Of a stretch of DNA of 64,000 nt, positions 24,481-36,146 are shown piece after piece. Origin of the DNA: Rhabdornis inornatus (Eukaryota; Chordata; Aves; Passeriformes; Rhabdornithidae); the NCBI GenBank assembly GCA_013397075.1, contig VWZS01004479.1:388420-452419 (forward strand), given 5' to 3'. Within the stretch, counting starts at the first letter, position 1, and each line of letters starts with the position of its first letter. The notes under the pieces were generated by a model, which was given only the letters and a program-made list of their open reading frames with translations, did no database searches and was not told the origin of the DNA. Position numbers and translations under genes: made by a program.

Positions 24481-25165
24481 GCAAGGATACATTTTTATTT
24501 CACCTTTATATATATGCATGTTTGACATTTAGGAATTTGGCATTGCCTTTTATTTGATTCTAGTGTAAAGGATATTTTAGTTTTTCCCCATCAATTTGAT
24601 AGCTTTTTACAAAGTTGAAAACTAACTTTACTTTTTTCTTTATTCTGTTATAAAAACAAAACAGCAGTTGGAGTTTTCTTTTTGCTTAATTTATAACTTT
24701 TAAGCTCTTTACATGAGAAGAGCATTACATTTCAGTAATTTATACATGGTCTACTGTCCTCTTGAAACATTTCTTTGAGGTCGTATCAAGTTTGGATTGT
24801 ACTCTGAATCTGCTGGTTAGATTTCTTTTTCACAAGATATTCTGTTAGTATATGGATACATGGGACATTGGGGCACAGTGGAATAATGCTTAATTCCTTG
24901 ACATGTAGTGAATGGTATTATAGAGTCCTCTTGTTTCTTTGTGTGCAGTTTCAAAATTCAGGTTACACTGAATCTGCACAGACCAAGGGGAGCTGGAAAA
25001 AGGGGCTATTTAGGCAAAGTCATTATTAAGACCGATATGAACACAGAGTTACATTCTGTTTTCAACAACTTTGCTCCTCAAAGAAAAGTGCAGATACTGC
25101 TTGCAGGTGTGGCAGCAACTTAGCTACAAATTAACATGATCTATCATATTATCATGTATAAAAAA

Positions 25166-25188
25166 AGCCTTCCAGCAGGTGGAAGGCT
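25166..25188. repeat. Perfect 9-bp stem hairpin
   Basis: Arms AGCCTTCCA and TGGAAGGCT are exact reverse complements around a 5-base loop, GCAGG, after an A run. The stem-loop also contains CCAGCAGGTGG, similar to the CTCF core. Confidence 0.5.
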
Positions 25189-28100
25189 GCTGGCCTGACA
25201 TTTCTAGTAGTAAAATCTGAAAACTGGATTTTCAAAATTAGGAAATAGAAGCAGTGCCTTGTTTCTCAAGAAGTCTTACAGAGTTTGCTGCCAGTTCTGA
25301 AATGAATAGCTTGTTGGAATCTGGCATCCCTTGGCTTATAGGTAACTCCCATGTTTAGTGTTAGTGCATGCATATCCCAAGCCAAATAAGGTATTTTATT
25401 CTGAGAAACCACAAAAGTTTTACTAAGTTGGAGCTGCTGTAGAAATGTGCTGTAAATTTTCTGCAGAGGCTTTAACTCTCTGTTGCACAGGTTTTAACAT
25501 GGGTATGGAGTTCACAGGGGGCATCCCTTGTGACAGCAATGCCAGTAAGTTTTAGCTTAAAAGTGTGCACAGGCCGTCTTTGTTCCACTACACGGTGTGA
25601 AGTGCTGTGGAACCAGCTGGAATGCCACACTGTTTTCCTGGCATCTTGGTCAAAATTCGGAGCAATTCCAAACCCACCCCATCTTCTTTACTTGTTAAAA
25701 ACCCTCATGAGGCACCACCACCAGCCTCACAACATTAAGTTACCGGGAGCAAAACTCGCTTGTGAAAATAGCCATGGTTAATAATTCTAAGCTTCCTTCT
25801 TCTCTAACTTGCAAAATTTTTTATGGCTGTTTTCCAGGTTTTTAATGAGAAAAATAGAGACAGGATGATACTCAGTGCTTGAAACTTTTTGTTTTAGTAG
25901 TCTATATGATTTTCATATCCAAGGTCCAGTGAATGAGTAGAAAATGTGTCTAAATTCCTAGATTTGCCTTGAAAAATCTCAACATGTTTGGCATTTTTCT
26001 TGCGACAAAACTGCTTACCTCAGCCTTAATGTCAAAGGGGCCATTATGATACAGCTTTGTTTGACTCACAGCAGAGGGAATTTAAATAACTTGAATGCCC
26101 AGCAAATGCAAATATCTATAGTTAGTATTTTGTGCACTTATGAAAGAAATGCTAACAGCTCATCAAATTCCAGTCGTTTTCTTCCAGCCTTCTATGTGGT
26201 GTTCCACTGACTGTAGTCTTTTGTAATGGTTTTAAAATACTCAAGAATCAATCCTAGCTGACTGAATTTCTCACTTAGTATCTAGTCGGACAAAGGAAAG
26301 TTACTAAGCATGATTTTTATTTCCATAGATCTTTAATTTTGGCATACACTAGGTGGGAGATGGAAAAAAGAAAGCTCAGAAGGGTTGGTTTTAACTGCCA
26401 AGTAGAACAATGCTGGCTGTGATCGGAGTCATGGCATGCATTTTAATTACTTTAATAGGTGTATGCTTTTTAAACAGGGAAATTGTGGAGATTTACTCAG
26501 TTTGGTTATGCGAGACTGTGGGATCTAATCAACTTAAACAAGTTAGAAATGTTATTTATATGTTCATAAATTCATAGGCTCTTTTTAAGATAAAATAATA
26601 CGTTTTCAAATATTTTAAGTCTTCTACTTAACACTTGCTTCAGAAAAAGATTAGCTTTTTTGTTTGTCGAGCATTTGGAAGAAGAGATGGGTTATAAGAC
26701 TGGGATTTTAATGAAAGCATTACGTTTTTTTCTAGGTTTCTGTTGTTTCTAGCAGATGGCAGTCTTCATATTATGAATTCTGGAACAAGCAGACAGCAAT
26801 TGTAGTTCCACCTTGAGCATACTAGCTCTTTCTGGCTATTCTTACCTTAGTTCTTTTGCCAACTGTGGGCTCAAACTGATTGAGTCAAAACTTTTCAGCA
26901 TAGTAAACTTAAACCTTGGTAGCAGATTGTATCTAATTTTACACTTCTGCAAAATTTTTCACCTTTCAGCTGAGCTTGTGCCAAAGCATTTTGCTGCTGT
27001 TTTATTCGTTTTGAAAGGAGAACTGTGCTCTGAGTCATTACACATGACTTTTACTACTTTAAATAGATTAGGAATTGGACAAAGTCTCTGCTTTTCTTAC
27101 CTGGATAACGTTGGGTTTTTTTAAACCATTAGACATTCTGGAAAGGATTTCTGCAGATGATTGTCAAACTGCAAATATTCTCCAAGAATTTATTTGCTGG
27201 CCACGATGTATTCAGAAAGGGAAGACCAACACTGCAATTATTTGTTAAACAAGCTAAAACACAATCCTAAGCAAAGTTCTAAGGAGAAACTTACTCCAAA
27301 TTTAGTCACAAGTGTATGGGACAAAATTGTTCCAGTTGTGTCCACACAACTAGAATGCTGACATTAGTCATTACAACTGAAATAATTTCATTTTCTTATA
27401 TAGAAACAGCATCTTCTGTCATCTGTAACAGGTTTTGACTTATCCAGGCCAATAGTAATGGCAGTCAGGAAAAATCCCCAATACTGACAAGAAGTAAGTC
27501 TAGTTTTCTACATCTTCTCTAGGGTCCTCCTGATAATTGCCCTCTTGTTAATAACTTCCAAGGGTCTCCAAATTGAAGGACAAGAGTGAGCTAGTTTAGA
27601 TGCCAAGGTATTGGAATGTGCTATCAGAACTTTGTGTATTAAAGATATATTTAAATACATGTTTGTTTTAGGTTGATATCTAAGTATGTATTTTTGATCT
27701 AAGTGTGAATCCTTCACTACTATCACAAGATTTTTTTTTTTAAAAAAAAAACCTCTGGGCTTGTATATTACCAAAGATGAACTCCATTTTGTAAGAAATA
27801 CTCAGCAGTTGGAATGATGTCCTAGATGTGCAAAGTATCATTTAATATCATAGCATGGTGCAGTCTCTGATGCAACCTGAAAGAAGAAACCGTGGCAAGT
27901 TTACATGACTGTAATGATCTTGGAGTTCTTTCTCAGATTTTATTTCAGGGGTCAGCAGAAATCCTGTGTGTTTCCAATACTGTCTGTTTCCAGTTAATCC
28001 AATTTCTGTTAATATTATTTCCAAAAACTGAAAGGGCATATCCAGCTGTGCTAAGCTTTGTCAAATAATTTGGCATTGTGACTTAAAAAGCTGACAACTG

Positions 28101-28357
28101 CCAACAACAAATTGTTTAATTGAATCTTTCCTTTGATTTTTAATAGACATTGATCATCTATTATAATCCGATCATTAGTTAATTGGTTGCATTTATTTCA
28201 ATGGGTACAAGTAGGACAGCGGATTAGTTCTCTGAAGTTGTGTGTACGAAGTACTTCACAGCAGCATTTTGGAGTGTATTATTTCCCATGAGGAATAATT
28301 GTTATGTGTATGGACATAGTGTTTCCCCTCAGTCTAAACAACCCTGCTGGTTTGCTG

Positions 28358-28397
28358 ATTAATGTTGCATTATGTCAATTAATGTTTCATTATGTGT
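28358..28397. repeat. Imperfect tandem 20-mer pair
   Basis: Two adjacent 20-bp units begin ATTAATGTT and share CATTATGT. They match at about 17 of 20 positions. Confidence 0.45.
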
Positions 28398-30820
28398 TAA
28401 GATATGGCTGTTGTTACTCACCCATCATTGCCTTTAGCCTATTTATTTCTTACTATAGCAAACCTTCCTCATTTATGAGGCAAAGCAAAGATGTATGTGA
28501 TGTTCATATTATGAGAAACTCCTTGACTCTGAGCCCACACGTTTTAAGGAGTGAGTGAAAGTGCAGGGAAGACAGCAGGTCAGAATTTCTGCTGTGCTGA
28601 AGTATAAGTAGCCAGGACAAAGAGACCAAACAGCATTGCCAAAGGCATAGTGAGGCAGTACAGGGGATACCTGAATCGTAAAGCTCCCATGCTCCTCTCC
28701 CTGCATTAAGCCATTCCTGCCTCTCTGATGATCAGATTCTTTTGTTAAAGGTGCAGCCGTAGATGTGAGACCCATGTGCAATTGGCTGGAACTCTAGCTT
28801 GTGTAGTAGTGCTTGTAAATGTGTGGATTTATTGCATTAAATAGGAAACTTAAAATGCTGTCTGCCTTACTCGTGGAATAGGCTGTTGTGCTCCTTTATT
28901 GTTTTAGAAACTTTTTTTTATGGTTATGAAGTTTTCCTGAAGCATAGGTGAGTGTTATCTATCTAGTCATATTGCACTGTTTTGTCCACGGGGAGGACTT
29001 CAAGTAGGTAAAGCCAGTTTGCTGCTGTTACTTGGTATGTAGATATGTTAAGGAGAAGGAGATGCATGAGACAGAAAAAAATGGAAAAAGAGCATTTTTT
29101 TTCAAGCCATGAATATAAAGGTTACCATGGAAGAGCATATGCTCACCCAAAACAGTATTTATTAGATCTCTAGTAAGAGATATTTGAATGATAAACTGAA
29201 TTGTGCTGGTATTTTATGCCTTGTATTGGCTAAAGCCCGAATTGCTGCTTTTGACCTTTGATCTTATGATTTGTAGACATCTAGGGAATTTCAGTTCTGG
29301 TACCTGGATACTAAATGGTTTCCTTCAGTTAAGATTTTTCATATTTTTAAATTGTAACTATACTTGGCAATTCCTGTATTATTAAAGCATAATTGTAGTT
29401 TTTCACTGTGATTTATGCTTCCCAGATTTGTTGGAGTGCTGGAAACATGGAGAACATAATGACATAAAATGACATGAAAATAAATGTAAATAAATGAGGT
29501 TTAGTTTAAAATTTTCCTGAGGCACTGGGCAGATAGCCAGAAGGAGTTAAGCAATGGGATTCTTAATGCGAGTATCGGGGATAGAGGCTGTGGAGGTTAA
29601 GACTGTTTTCTGTGTGGCCAATGGTTATTTGCTTAGACTTTAATAGTGGCTTAGTAGGTTTCATGATCCTTTGAACTAAAATGGATAGGGACTCCCATCC
29701 AGTTATCGTCAAACTGGCTGAGAAAGCCTTAATTTCTTAGCAGGTTGTTGCAAACTTTGTCAAATCTCACTCCTACAAATTCTTATTAAAATCACTTTTG
29801 CCAGTACCTTTAATGGTGATTCTTTGAGTGACCTAAACCACTCACCTATGATGCTAATCTTTGAGATTTTATGCAATATTATTGCAAATAAGCTACCTGT
29901 TAATAGCTAACCTGATTAGAAACTAAAACTGTAAATGGAAACACTGACATGGTTGTAATGTGATCTTTCTGCTGTGCTTTGGTTTGCAAAATATATAATG
30001 CACAACCTATTAAAGTTCCCAATGTGGACCCAGCTCTTCAAACAGGAGTATGATAGAACAGTCACTGTGATTTATTTTTAATTATTATCATTATTTTTTT
30101 AGTTCTTATTGCTGAAAAAAAATTATAATTTTTGCAGCACTGAGTATGATGCACCGCTCTCCAGATACTGTAAAAAACTCTGCAGGGTTTTTCTGTGCCA
30201 GAGTAACAGCAGCTGTACTTGGTGTGAAAGAGAGAAATGGATGCTTTGACCATGTTGCTCTTTTTTTCTGTGCCACACTGAGATTCTATTCACCTTGCAA
30301 TGAATGATCCATCTTTGTTAGATCAGACAGGCCGGCAAGGCTTGTGTCAAAAGGGCCTTTTCAATTTGTTATCCTAGCAGCTGGTTCTCTTCCACTGCCT
30401 TTCCTTACTGTACATCTGGAAGAAGAATTCTTGCAGCTGGGAGCCATTTCATGTCTAAACCACATCCCCTGTCCATAGCAGAAATACCCTTTTGACAGCA
30501 GATGTCAAGCAAGCCCTTAATGGGTTATTAATTAAAAAAAAAAAATAGTGAGAGAGAGAATAAAAACTGATCAGTACAAAAATTAATAGCAGATTCATTT
30601 TCCTCTTTTACTACCTGTATTCGTACGTTTGCTGTAATTTAGAAATTTTAGTCGAATCCAGCATGTTCAGAAGTTCAGGAGGCATTCTTATTTTATGTAA
30701 TATTATAAATAATATGAAAGTACTATAAAGAGAGTAACTATTGGTATTTAAAAGCAACACAGGTAGCTTAAAATCAAAATTTTAAAGATTATTATGAATG
30801 GAGATAGATTGAAACTCTTC

Positions 30821-30845
30821 ACTGAGCAGGCAGTAAATTATTATT
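30821..30845 (+). repeat. 25-bp dispersed repeat, copy 1
   Basis: Begins ACTGAGCAGGCAG and runs into TAAATTATTATT. It matches 33047-33071 at 24 of 25 positions; similarity stops at both edges. Confidence 0.5.
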
Positions 30846-31720
30846 CACTGGCCAGAATTTTACCTTTGTGTCTGCTCCAGTCTTCAGTACTTTTTTAGGT
30901 AATTGAGTTAAAATGGGTTTTTCCAAAGGTGCTGAAGATCTTGATGTCTGCTGGAGCTAGTAAAATGAAGTAATTTTTATTTATGTGCTGAACTCGACTG
31001 CTTGGCTCTTGTTTCAGAATTTTTTGGCCTGAGGGCCTGACAATAAGGCATATCCTTAGGCTGTGAAATACTTAGACCACTAGAATAGGCCCAATTACCC
31101 TTTTTGTAGTAAAGTGAAAAACAGTTTCATTATAAATGCATTTACAGTATGAAAACTAGTCTTAAGATTTAAAAAGCATTCATTTTTAAGTATCTCCCAA
31201 AAGCAGTTTTTTTCTATCAATTTTAATCTTCCATGCTCATCTCTTTTCTAGAAAAACAATCCATTTTCTTCTTGATCACTATAAAATGTAAGGTTAGAAA
31301 GAAAAAGTACTTAAAAAAAAGAATAAAATGCAGTTATTCATCTGCTGAGCAGGTTAATTTTTCAGTAATTTGTCCTGCTCCCCTAATTTCTTGGGCAGAC
31401 AAATTGAAATTGTCAATGTGGTGTCATTGAAAGGCATCTTATCCTGATTGTGTCGGTGCGGGCTCCAGGCGCTGTGTGTTTGGTCAACAAGCAACAGTGG
31501 GTGGTCAGGCTACAGCACAGGACAAGGGCCTGCTGTGCACAGGAAAAGATGTTCAAAGGTGTTTAAGGCTGGTGAGGAAGTCTGTCGCCCTTCAGAAAGT
31601 CAGGAGGCTATAGATCAGCCTTCCCTCGCTATTGTAGCCTGTGAGAAAATTCAGTGTAAGATACGTAATGGGTGAAAAAACACAGTAGCTGTATTCACCT
31701 GGTTGCACATCTTGTAGGGT

Positions 31721-31723
<3 letters not shown>

Positions 31724-31759
<36 letters not shown>
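31724..31759. repeat. Uninterrupted T36 homopolymer
   Basis: Thirty-six T in a row (A36 on the - strand). The - strand sequence leading into it lacks a nearby AATAAA and shows no retrogene body, so it reads as a simple homopolymer. Its length may be affected by sequencing error. Confidence 0.8.
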
Positions 31760-31766
<7 letters not shown>

Positions 31767-33046
31767 TCTTGCTCATACACATGATGTGTATGTCGTATGT
31801 ACATGTACATGTTGTATACAAGCAAGTCTCCATAATGGCAGGCATTTGACTTAGTATGGAAAATCTCACTGAAAAATTACTTAACCTAAGGTTGGTCACT
31901 TGTTAATAATTTTCTTTGTCACTGCAGGAAGTACTGGCACAATATTAATCCCCTGATCACCAGTAGCTTTTGCAAAAATCTTATTGGATGTCAGGTAATT
32001 GGTGCACCGGGCTGGCAGAATTGCAGGGTAGCTGAGGCTGGATTATTGAGGGAGGTGAGAGATGTGTGACTCCTTCAAGAAACCTCTGCCTGCCAGACCT
32101 CAGAGAGGGGAAAAAACCCAGGCAGTTGTGGATCAATGGATATTGCAGAACAATTTTTCACTCAGTTTGGTAATAGTTTAGGAATAAGAAGGTAAAGCAG
32201 CTTTTAAAATTTTAAATCATTGACTGGTTTGCATATCATAGAAAAACCTATTTTAGGCAAATTTCGTGGCAGCTGTCTTTTTAATGGAGGTTGTAACGCA
32301 CTGCTTGCCACGAGCTTGCAGGTAACAATCCAAAAAATAGGGTCGAAGTTTGTACATGAGCTATAGGTACTGTAGGAACAGAAGTACCCTATAGTATGAT
32401 AACCTGCAGTTAGGGGTCAACGCAGGTGACTTTTGATTTACAGAAAGAGAAATAATAGCAAAAAGAATTGAGCTTTTACTGTGTTCTTTAGATTCTTATT
32501 TTGGTGACATCTTACTGCACTAGAAGAGGAGTGAACAAAACCACTGAAATATTTTTATTTCACACAGCCTCTGAATGCGCACCTTCAAAATATCTGTGTA
32601 CAAAAAGTTGAAACCCACTAAAATCCTTTAAAAATAAAAGCAGTATTGAGATCCTTAAAACTTCGTATTTGATCTTCTCTTGATTATATAGTTGTAAATG
32701 TAATAAGGCATTAATTATACTTTTGTTTTGTCATTACTGTTGGGTGGTAGAAGGGAATGTAGTACTTTTATTTTTCCTGTGTTTCCTTGGTTAAATATAT
32801 ACTTGGCAGTGGAGTCACTGACAGATACTGCTTCATGTAGATGCTGTATTTTGGAAAAACATACTTTTGTAGCTTCAAAGATGCAATGTATTTTTAAAAG
32901 TAAAGATCTACCGGGAATATTTTTTTCATGTTGTTTATACTTCTTGAAACCTGTTAGCACAATAAAAAGTTAAATTCTCAAAACTTTAAATTGTTGCTGT
33001 CCTACATTCAGGATCTAGGAATGTAAAAATAGTACACAAATCACAT

Positions 33047-33071
33047 ACTGAGCGGGCAGTAAATTATTATT
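33047..33071 (+). repeat. 25-bp dispersed repeat, copy 2
   Basis: Begins ACTGAGCGGGCAG and continues TAAATTATTATT; one mismatch from the copy about 2.2 kb upstream. Confidence 0.5.
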
Positions 33072-33471
33072 TGGTTAGTTTATTTAGGTTTATAAATATT
33101 ATTGTCTGCAGTCCATACTACTATTAATTCATTGTATTACATTACACTGCTAAATTTAAGCTGCTGGCTCCAGAGAGGGAATGAGTTGAGATAGAAGAAA
33201 AATTGTTTGTAAGTTAACTCTCACTTTTTTTACAAGATTTATGCATTAGTGAGCAGTCTTCAAGCGCTATCTTCTGGTAGGGTGAAAGCAAGATCAGCTT
33301 TGCTAATGTAGTCCAGATGTTTATTAGTCCTGAGGGTATATGTGCTGTTGTAGTTCCCTGCTGCTGTGTTATACTTGCTTGTAATGCTAGACAACCAATT
33401 AAGAAATTAGTTCATGTTAAACTTTCTTTTCCTGGTATGCCAGCAAACTGATGATGTGGTTTTTCTGGTGG

Positions 33472-33493
33472 AACAAGAGAATATTCTCTTGTT
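33472..33493. repeat. 22-bp perfect palindrome without spacer
   Basis: The left arm AACAAGAGAAT is followed directly by its exact reverse complement, ATTCTCTTGTT. Symmetry breaks at the next base on each side. About 0.015 such sites are expected in random 64-kb DNA, somewhat more at this base composition. It could be a site for a dimeric DNA-binding protein or chance. Confidence 0.6.
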
Positions 33494-34957
33494 TTCTCTT
33501 ACTGGTGAATATATAAAGCATTCAGGCTGCGTGGGCTTAGTGCATCAGCAGCAATACAGCTACCTTGAGCAAATGGTTTTAATTGAACTAATTCACATTA
33601 AGGTGTTTTGGTAAGTGTGTCTGTTTTTCTTAATTCTGAGGTTTAATTGGCACTGTCATTTTTAGAGACCATCTGTTTACAAGACATTCCTTATATTGGC
33701 ATGCTGTCTGAAAGCTGAGAACTTAAATTCTATGCAGAGAGATCAGAGCGATTTTTTTGTCGTAGTTTTTGTGCAAATAACATTGCTACACTCTTGCCAG
33801 CGTTTTTTTAATAAAATATGTTTTAAATAGCAATGCCTGTGACAATTTTGAGTTAGCCTTCTTGACATACTTTTTTTTTCCCAGATAAAATGCAAATATG
33901 TTGAATCTCATTCAGATGCTTCTGAAATCCCAGAAACTATGTGAGACACTTAAATTTTCTCAGGGTCGTCTACAGTTTTCTTTTTATTCTGTGTAGAATT
34001 TCTGTAAGATAATTAATGTATATGATTTTTTAATCTGAAGAGGAATTAATTTGTTTTGGTTTTACTTCATTCTGTAAAGTGGCTGGATTATTTTCCTGGA
34101 TGTTGATTACTGCAAAGCTTTAGTTTTTTGCTTTCTCATTATTGTGCACTTTTAGTTCTTTCAAAAGGAAAAATCTTTCCACAAATTCTTGTTCAAACTC
34201 AGTGTAGATCTTGTCTGTGGTGACAGTGGATAATACACATAAATCATTGCAGCAGGTTCTATTACTGAAAACTCATCAGTTTTAAAGCTGTCATAAAGAT
34301 GAGTAGTGTTTAATAAGTGATGTAGGAGTTAAATAGTGAACAGAATCCTAGCACAGCGTGAAGGTAGGAAGGCTTAGTTCACAGAATCAGTTAATACAGT
34401 GTGTCAATCACAATTGTGAATGATGTAGCAAATTGGATCTATTTACTTATATGTCTTATACTATGAACAGTAAGATGAGTGGAAGAACTGACAGTTACTT
34501 TGGCAATGATAATGCTGCAGTGAAAGGCCATAGGAAATTTCTTTAAAAGCCTTTAAAGAATTATAGGAGAAAGAACTTCTTTCAAAATGAACTAAAACCC
34601 AATACTGTCACCTATTGGAAGTTTGTGATAAGTTTCACAATGCTTTATACTGCTCTTTAAGCCCCAGCTGTTGAAGTAAAAGGATTAGGTAAATCTTTTC
34701 TGCCATGCTGCTCTGACACCAGAATAAGTGTGCTTTGAAAAGTTTTTGCTTTGTGCTCCTCCTGAATCTGAATATTTCAGTGTTAGAGCTGGTGGTCATC
34801 CTCTCTGACCTTCCTGTTATTTTAAGTTAATGTAGGTATCAATGGAAAATACCAACAGTATAAACTCAAATGCAGGGATTCTCCCTACAAAATTCAGCAT
34901 GAATTACCAGGGGCGGTTTCATAAGTATAAGTATACTTCAGTCTAAGAAAATTTTTT

Positions 34958-35150
34958 TTGCATTGAGAACAATCAATCACTGAAGTAAGCTCCCAAGTGA
35001 CATTGTAAAGTTGCCATCACTGGAGGTTTTCAGCATTGAACTGGACAGGATGCTAGATAATCTCACCCTGGCTCCCTTTCCCGTGAAAGGTGGACTAGAT
35101 GGTCTTCTGAGATCCTTTCCAACCTGAGCTGTTCTATAATTCTGTGAATT
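34958..35150 (+). mobile_element. CR1 LINE, truncated 3' end
   Basis: The 3' untranslated end of a chicken-repeat-1 type LINE. The phrases GCCATCACTGGAGGTTTTCA, ACTGGACAGG, GCTAGATAATCTCACC, CCCTTTCCCGTGAAAGG, GACTAGATGGTCTTCTGAG and CCTTTCCAACCTGAGCTGTT follow the family order. They lead into TTCTATAATTCTGTG, a decayed form of the terminal octamer repeat. The 5' part with the reverse transcriptase is absent, as is usual for CR1. Divergence suggests an old copy. It lies in the same orientation as EXOC2. The left edge is approximate. Confidence 0.88.
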
Positions 35151-36020
35151 TTGGTTCATTTAAGTTTACTTGTTACAGCTCAGGTGAGCAATACTGAAAT
35201 AGTTTTTGATGAGTACTTTCAGAAATGTCTCTATAAGGTGAAATGCATAAAGTAGCAATTTAGACTTTTAAAAATTTATTGACAGTGTCATAGTACATTA
35301 AAAAATTATCATAGTCCTCTTATTCTTCTTTTATGGTTGCTTTTCAAAATGTATGTTAGACTCCAAGTATCCACCTCCATCAGATTAGATCCTTGCTTAG
35401 ACTTGTGAATAGTGACCTCCAGGTGGACAGGTATGCAAAGTAAAAAATAATTGTTTGATATACAGGAAAATATTTTGTGGGTTTGTAGTTAAGTATAAAT
35501 AAGGACATTTGCAAAGGAAACATGCCATTATTTCATCTGATTCCTGATGGATGGATTTTTCTACCTGAACTCCATAGAGGCAAAACAGCTAAGTAATAGT
35601 TGAACACTATTAACTGCTTCAGCTAGACACAGAAGAAACTTTTGCTGTTGAAAAGTGTATTTAGGACATACACCAGAAAAAAAGCATGGGTGATATCACT
35701 AATGGCATAAATACATATTTATCCATGGCTTTCAAGCAACTAATTGTAGGGCATTAATTATGAACAGAGAAAGATACAGACCAAAGAATGGCATTTTCCC
35801 GTGGTACTTACGATTTTGGGTTTGCTACAAGAGTCCATATTGGTGGTATTGAATACCATTGATACAGATGAACAGAGTCTAAATAAAACAAGATTAAGAA
35901 TGTTTTTGTAAGATAACATTTGTATTTGTTTTAAAATAGAATTCCACATGCAGCATGCAGTTTCATGTCAACTGATGTGCAAAATTATTCTAACTTTTGG
36001 GTTTTTTCCCCTCTGCCCAG

Positions 36021-36146
36021 GCAATGCATTGCTCCACAGCCCCATGCTGGACCTGGACAGTGATGTGCGTCCATCGCCGATTGGCCACCTTAGTCAAACT
36101 GCTTCACTGAAAAGGGGCAGCAGCTTTCAATCTGGCCGTGATGATG
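36021..36146 (+). CDS. EXOC2: EXOC2 exon 8 of window (SEC5 about residues 398-440)
   Basis: The 126-bp exon starts GC, which completes the Gly codon after the GC-AG intron, then reads [20 protein letters not shown] and [20 protein letters not shown], ending DD plus one base before GTAGGC. The Ser/Thr/Arg-rich stretch [16 protein letters not shown] is a likely flexible, phosphorylatable loop between helical parts, and is conserved with human. It differs from human mainly near its start (NALL for NPGL) and at SDVRPSPI. Reading into the intron stays open for many codons; that is not taken as coding. Confidence 0.95.

Larger units (their letters stand above)
24481..36020 (+). other. EXOC2: EXOC2 intron 7 (11,540 bp), GC-AG type
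   Basis: The intron starts GCAAGG and ends CTGCCCAG. Inside are a hairpin at 25166-25188, a tandem 20-mer pair at 28358-28397, paired copies of a 25-bp repeat at 30821-30845 and 33047-33071, T36 at 31724-31759, a 22-bp palindrome at 33472-33493 and a CR1 3' end at 34958-35150. No second gene; the open frames of 60-103 codons show no known protein. Confidence 0.9.

Noticed and set aside
26813..27124. 103-codon open frame in intron 7
   Set aside because: Low-complexity hydrophobic composition with no known family and no promoter or splice context.
31798..31818. Repeated ACATGT units after the T36 run
   Set aside because: Short alternating sequence without a longer palindrome or tandem array; too small to call.
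31651..31899. - strand open frame with a poly-Lys run
   Set aside because: The Lys run is the translated T36/A36 homopolymer, not a protein.
34977..35159. - strand 60-codon open frame
   Set aside because: It lies within the CR1 3' untranslated tail, on the antisense strand.
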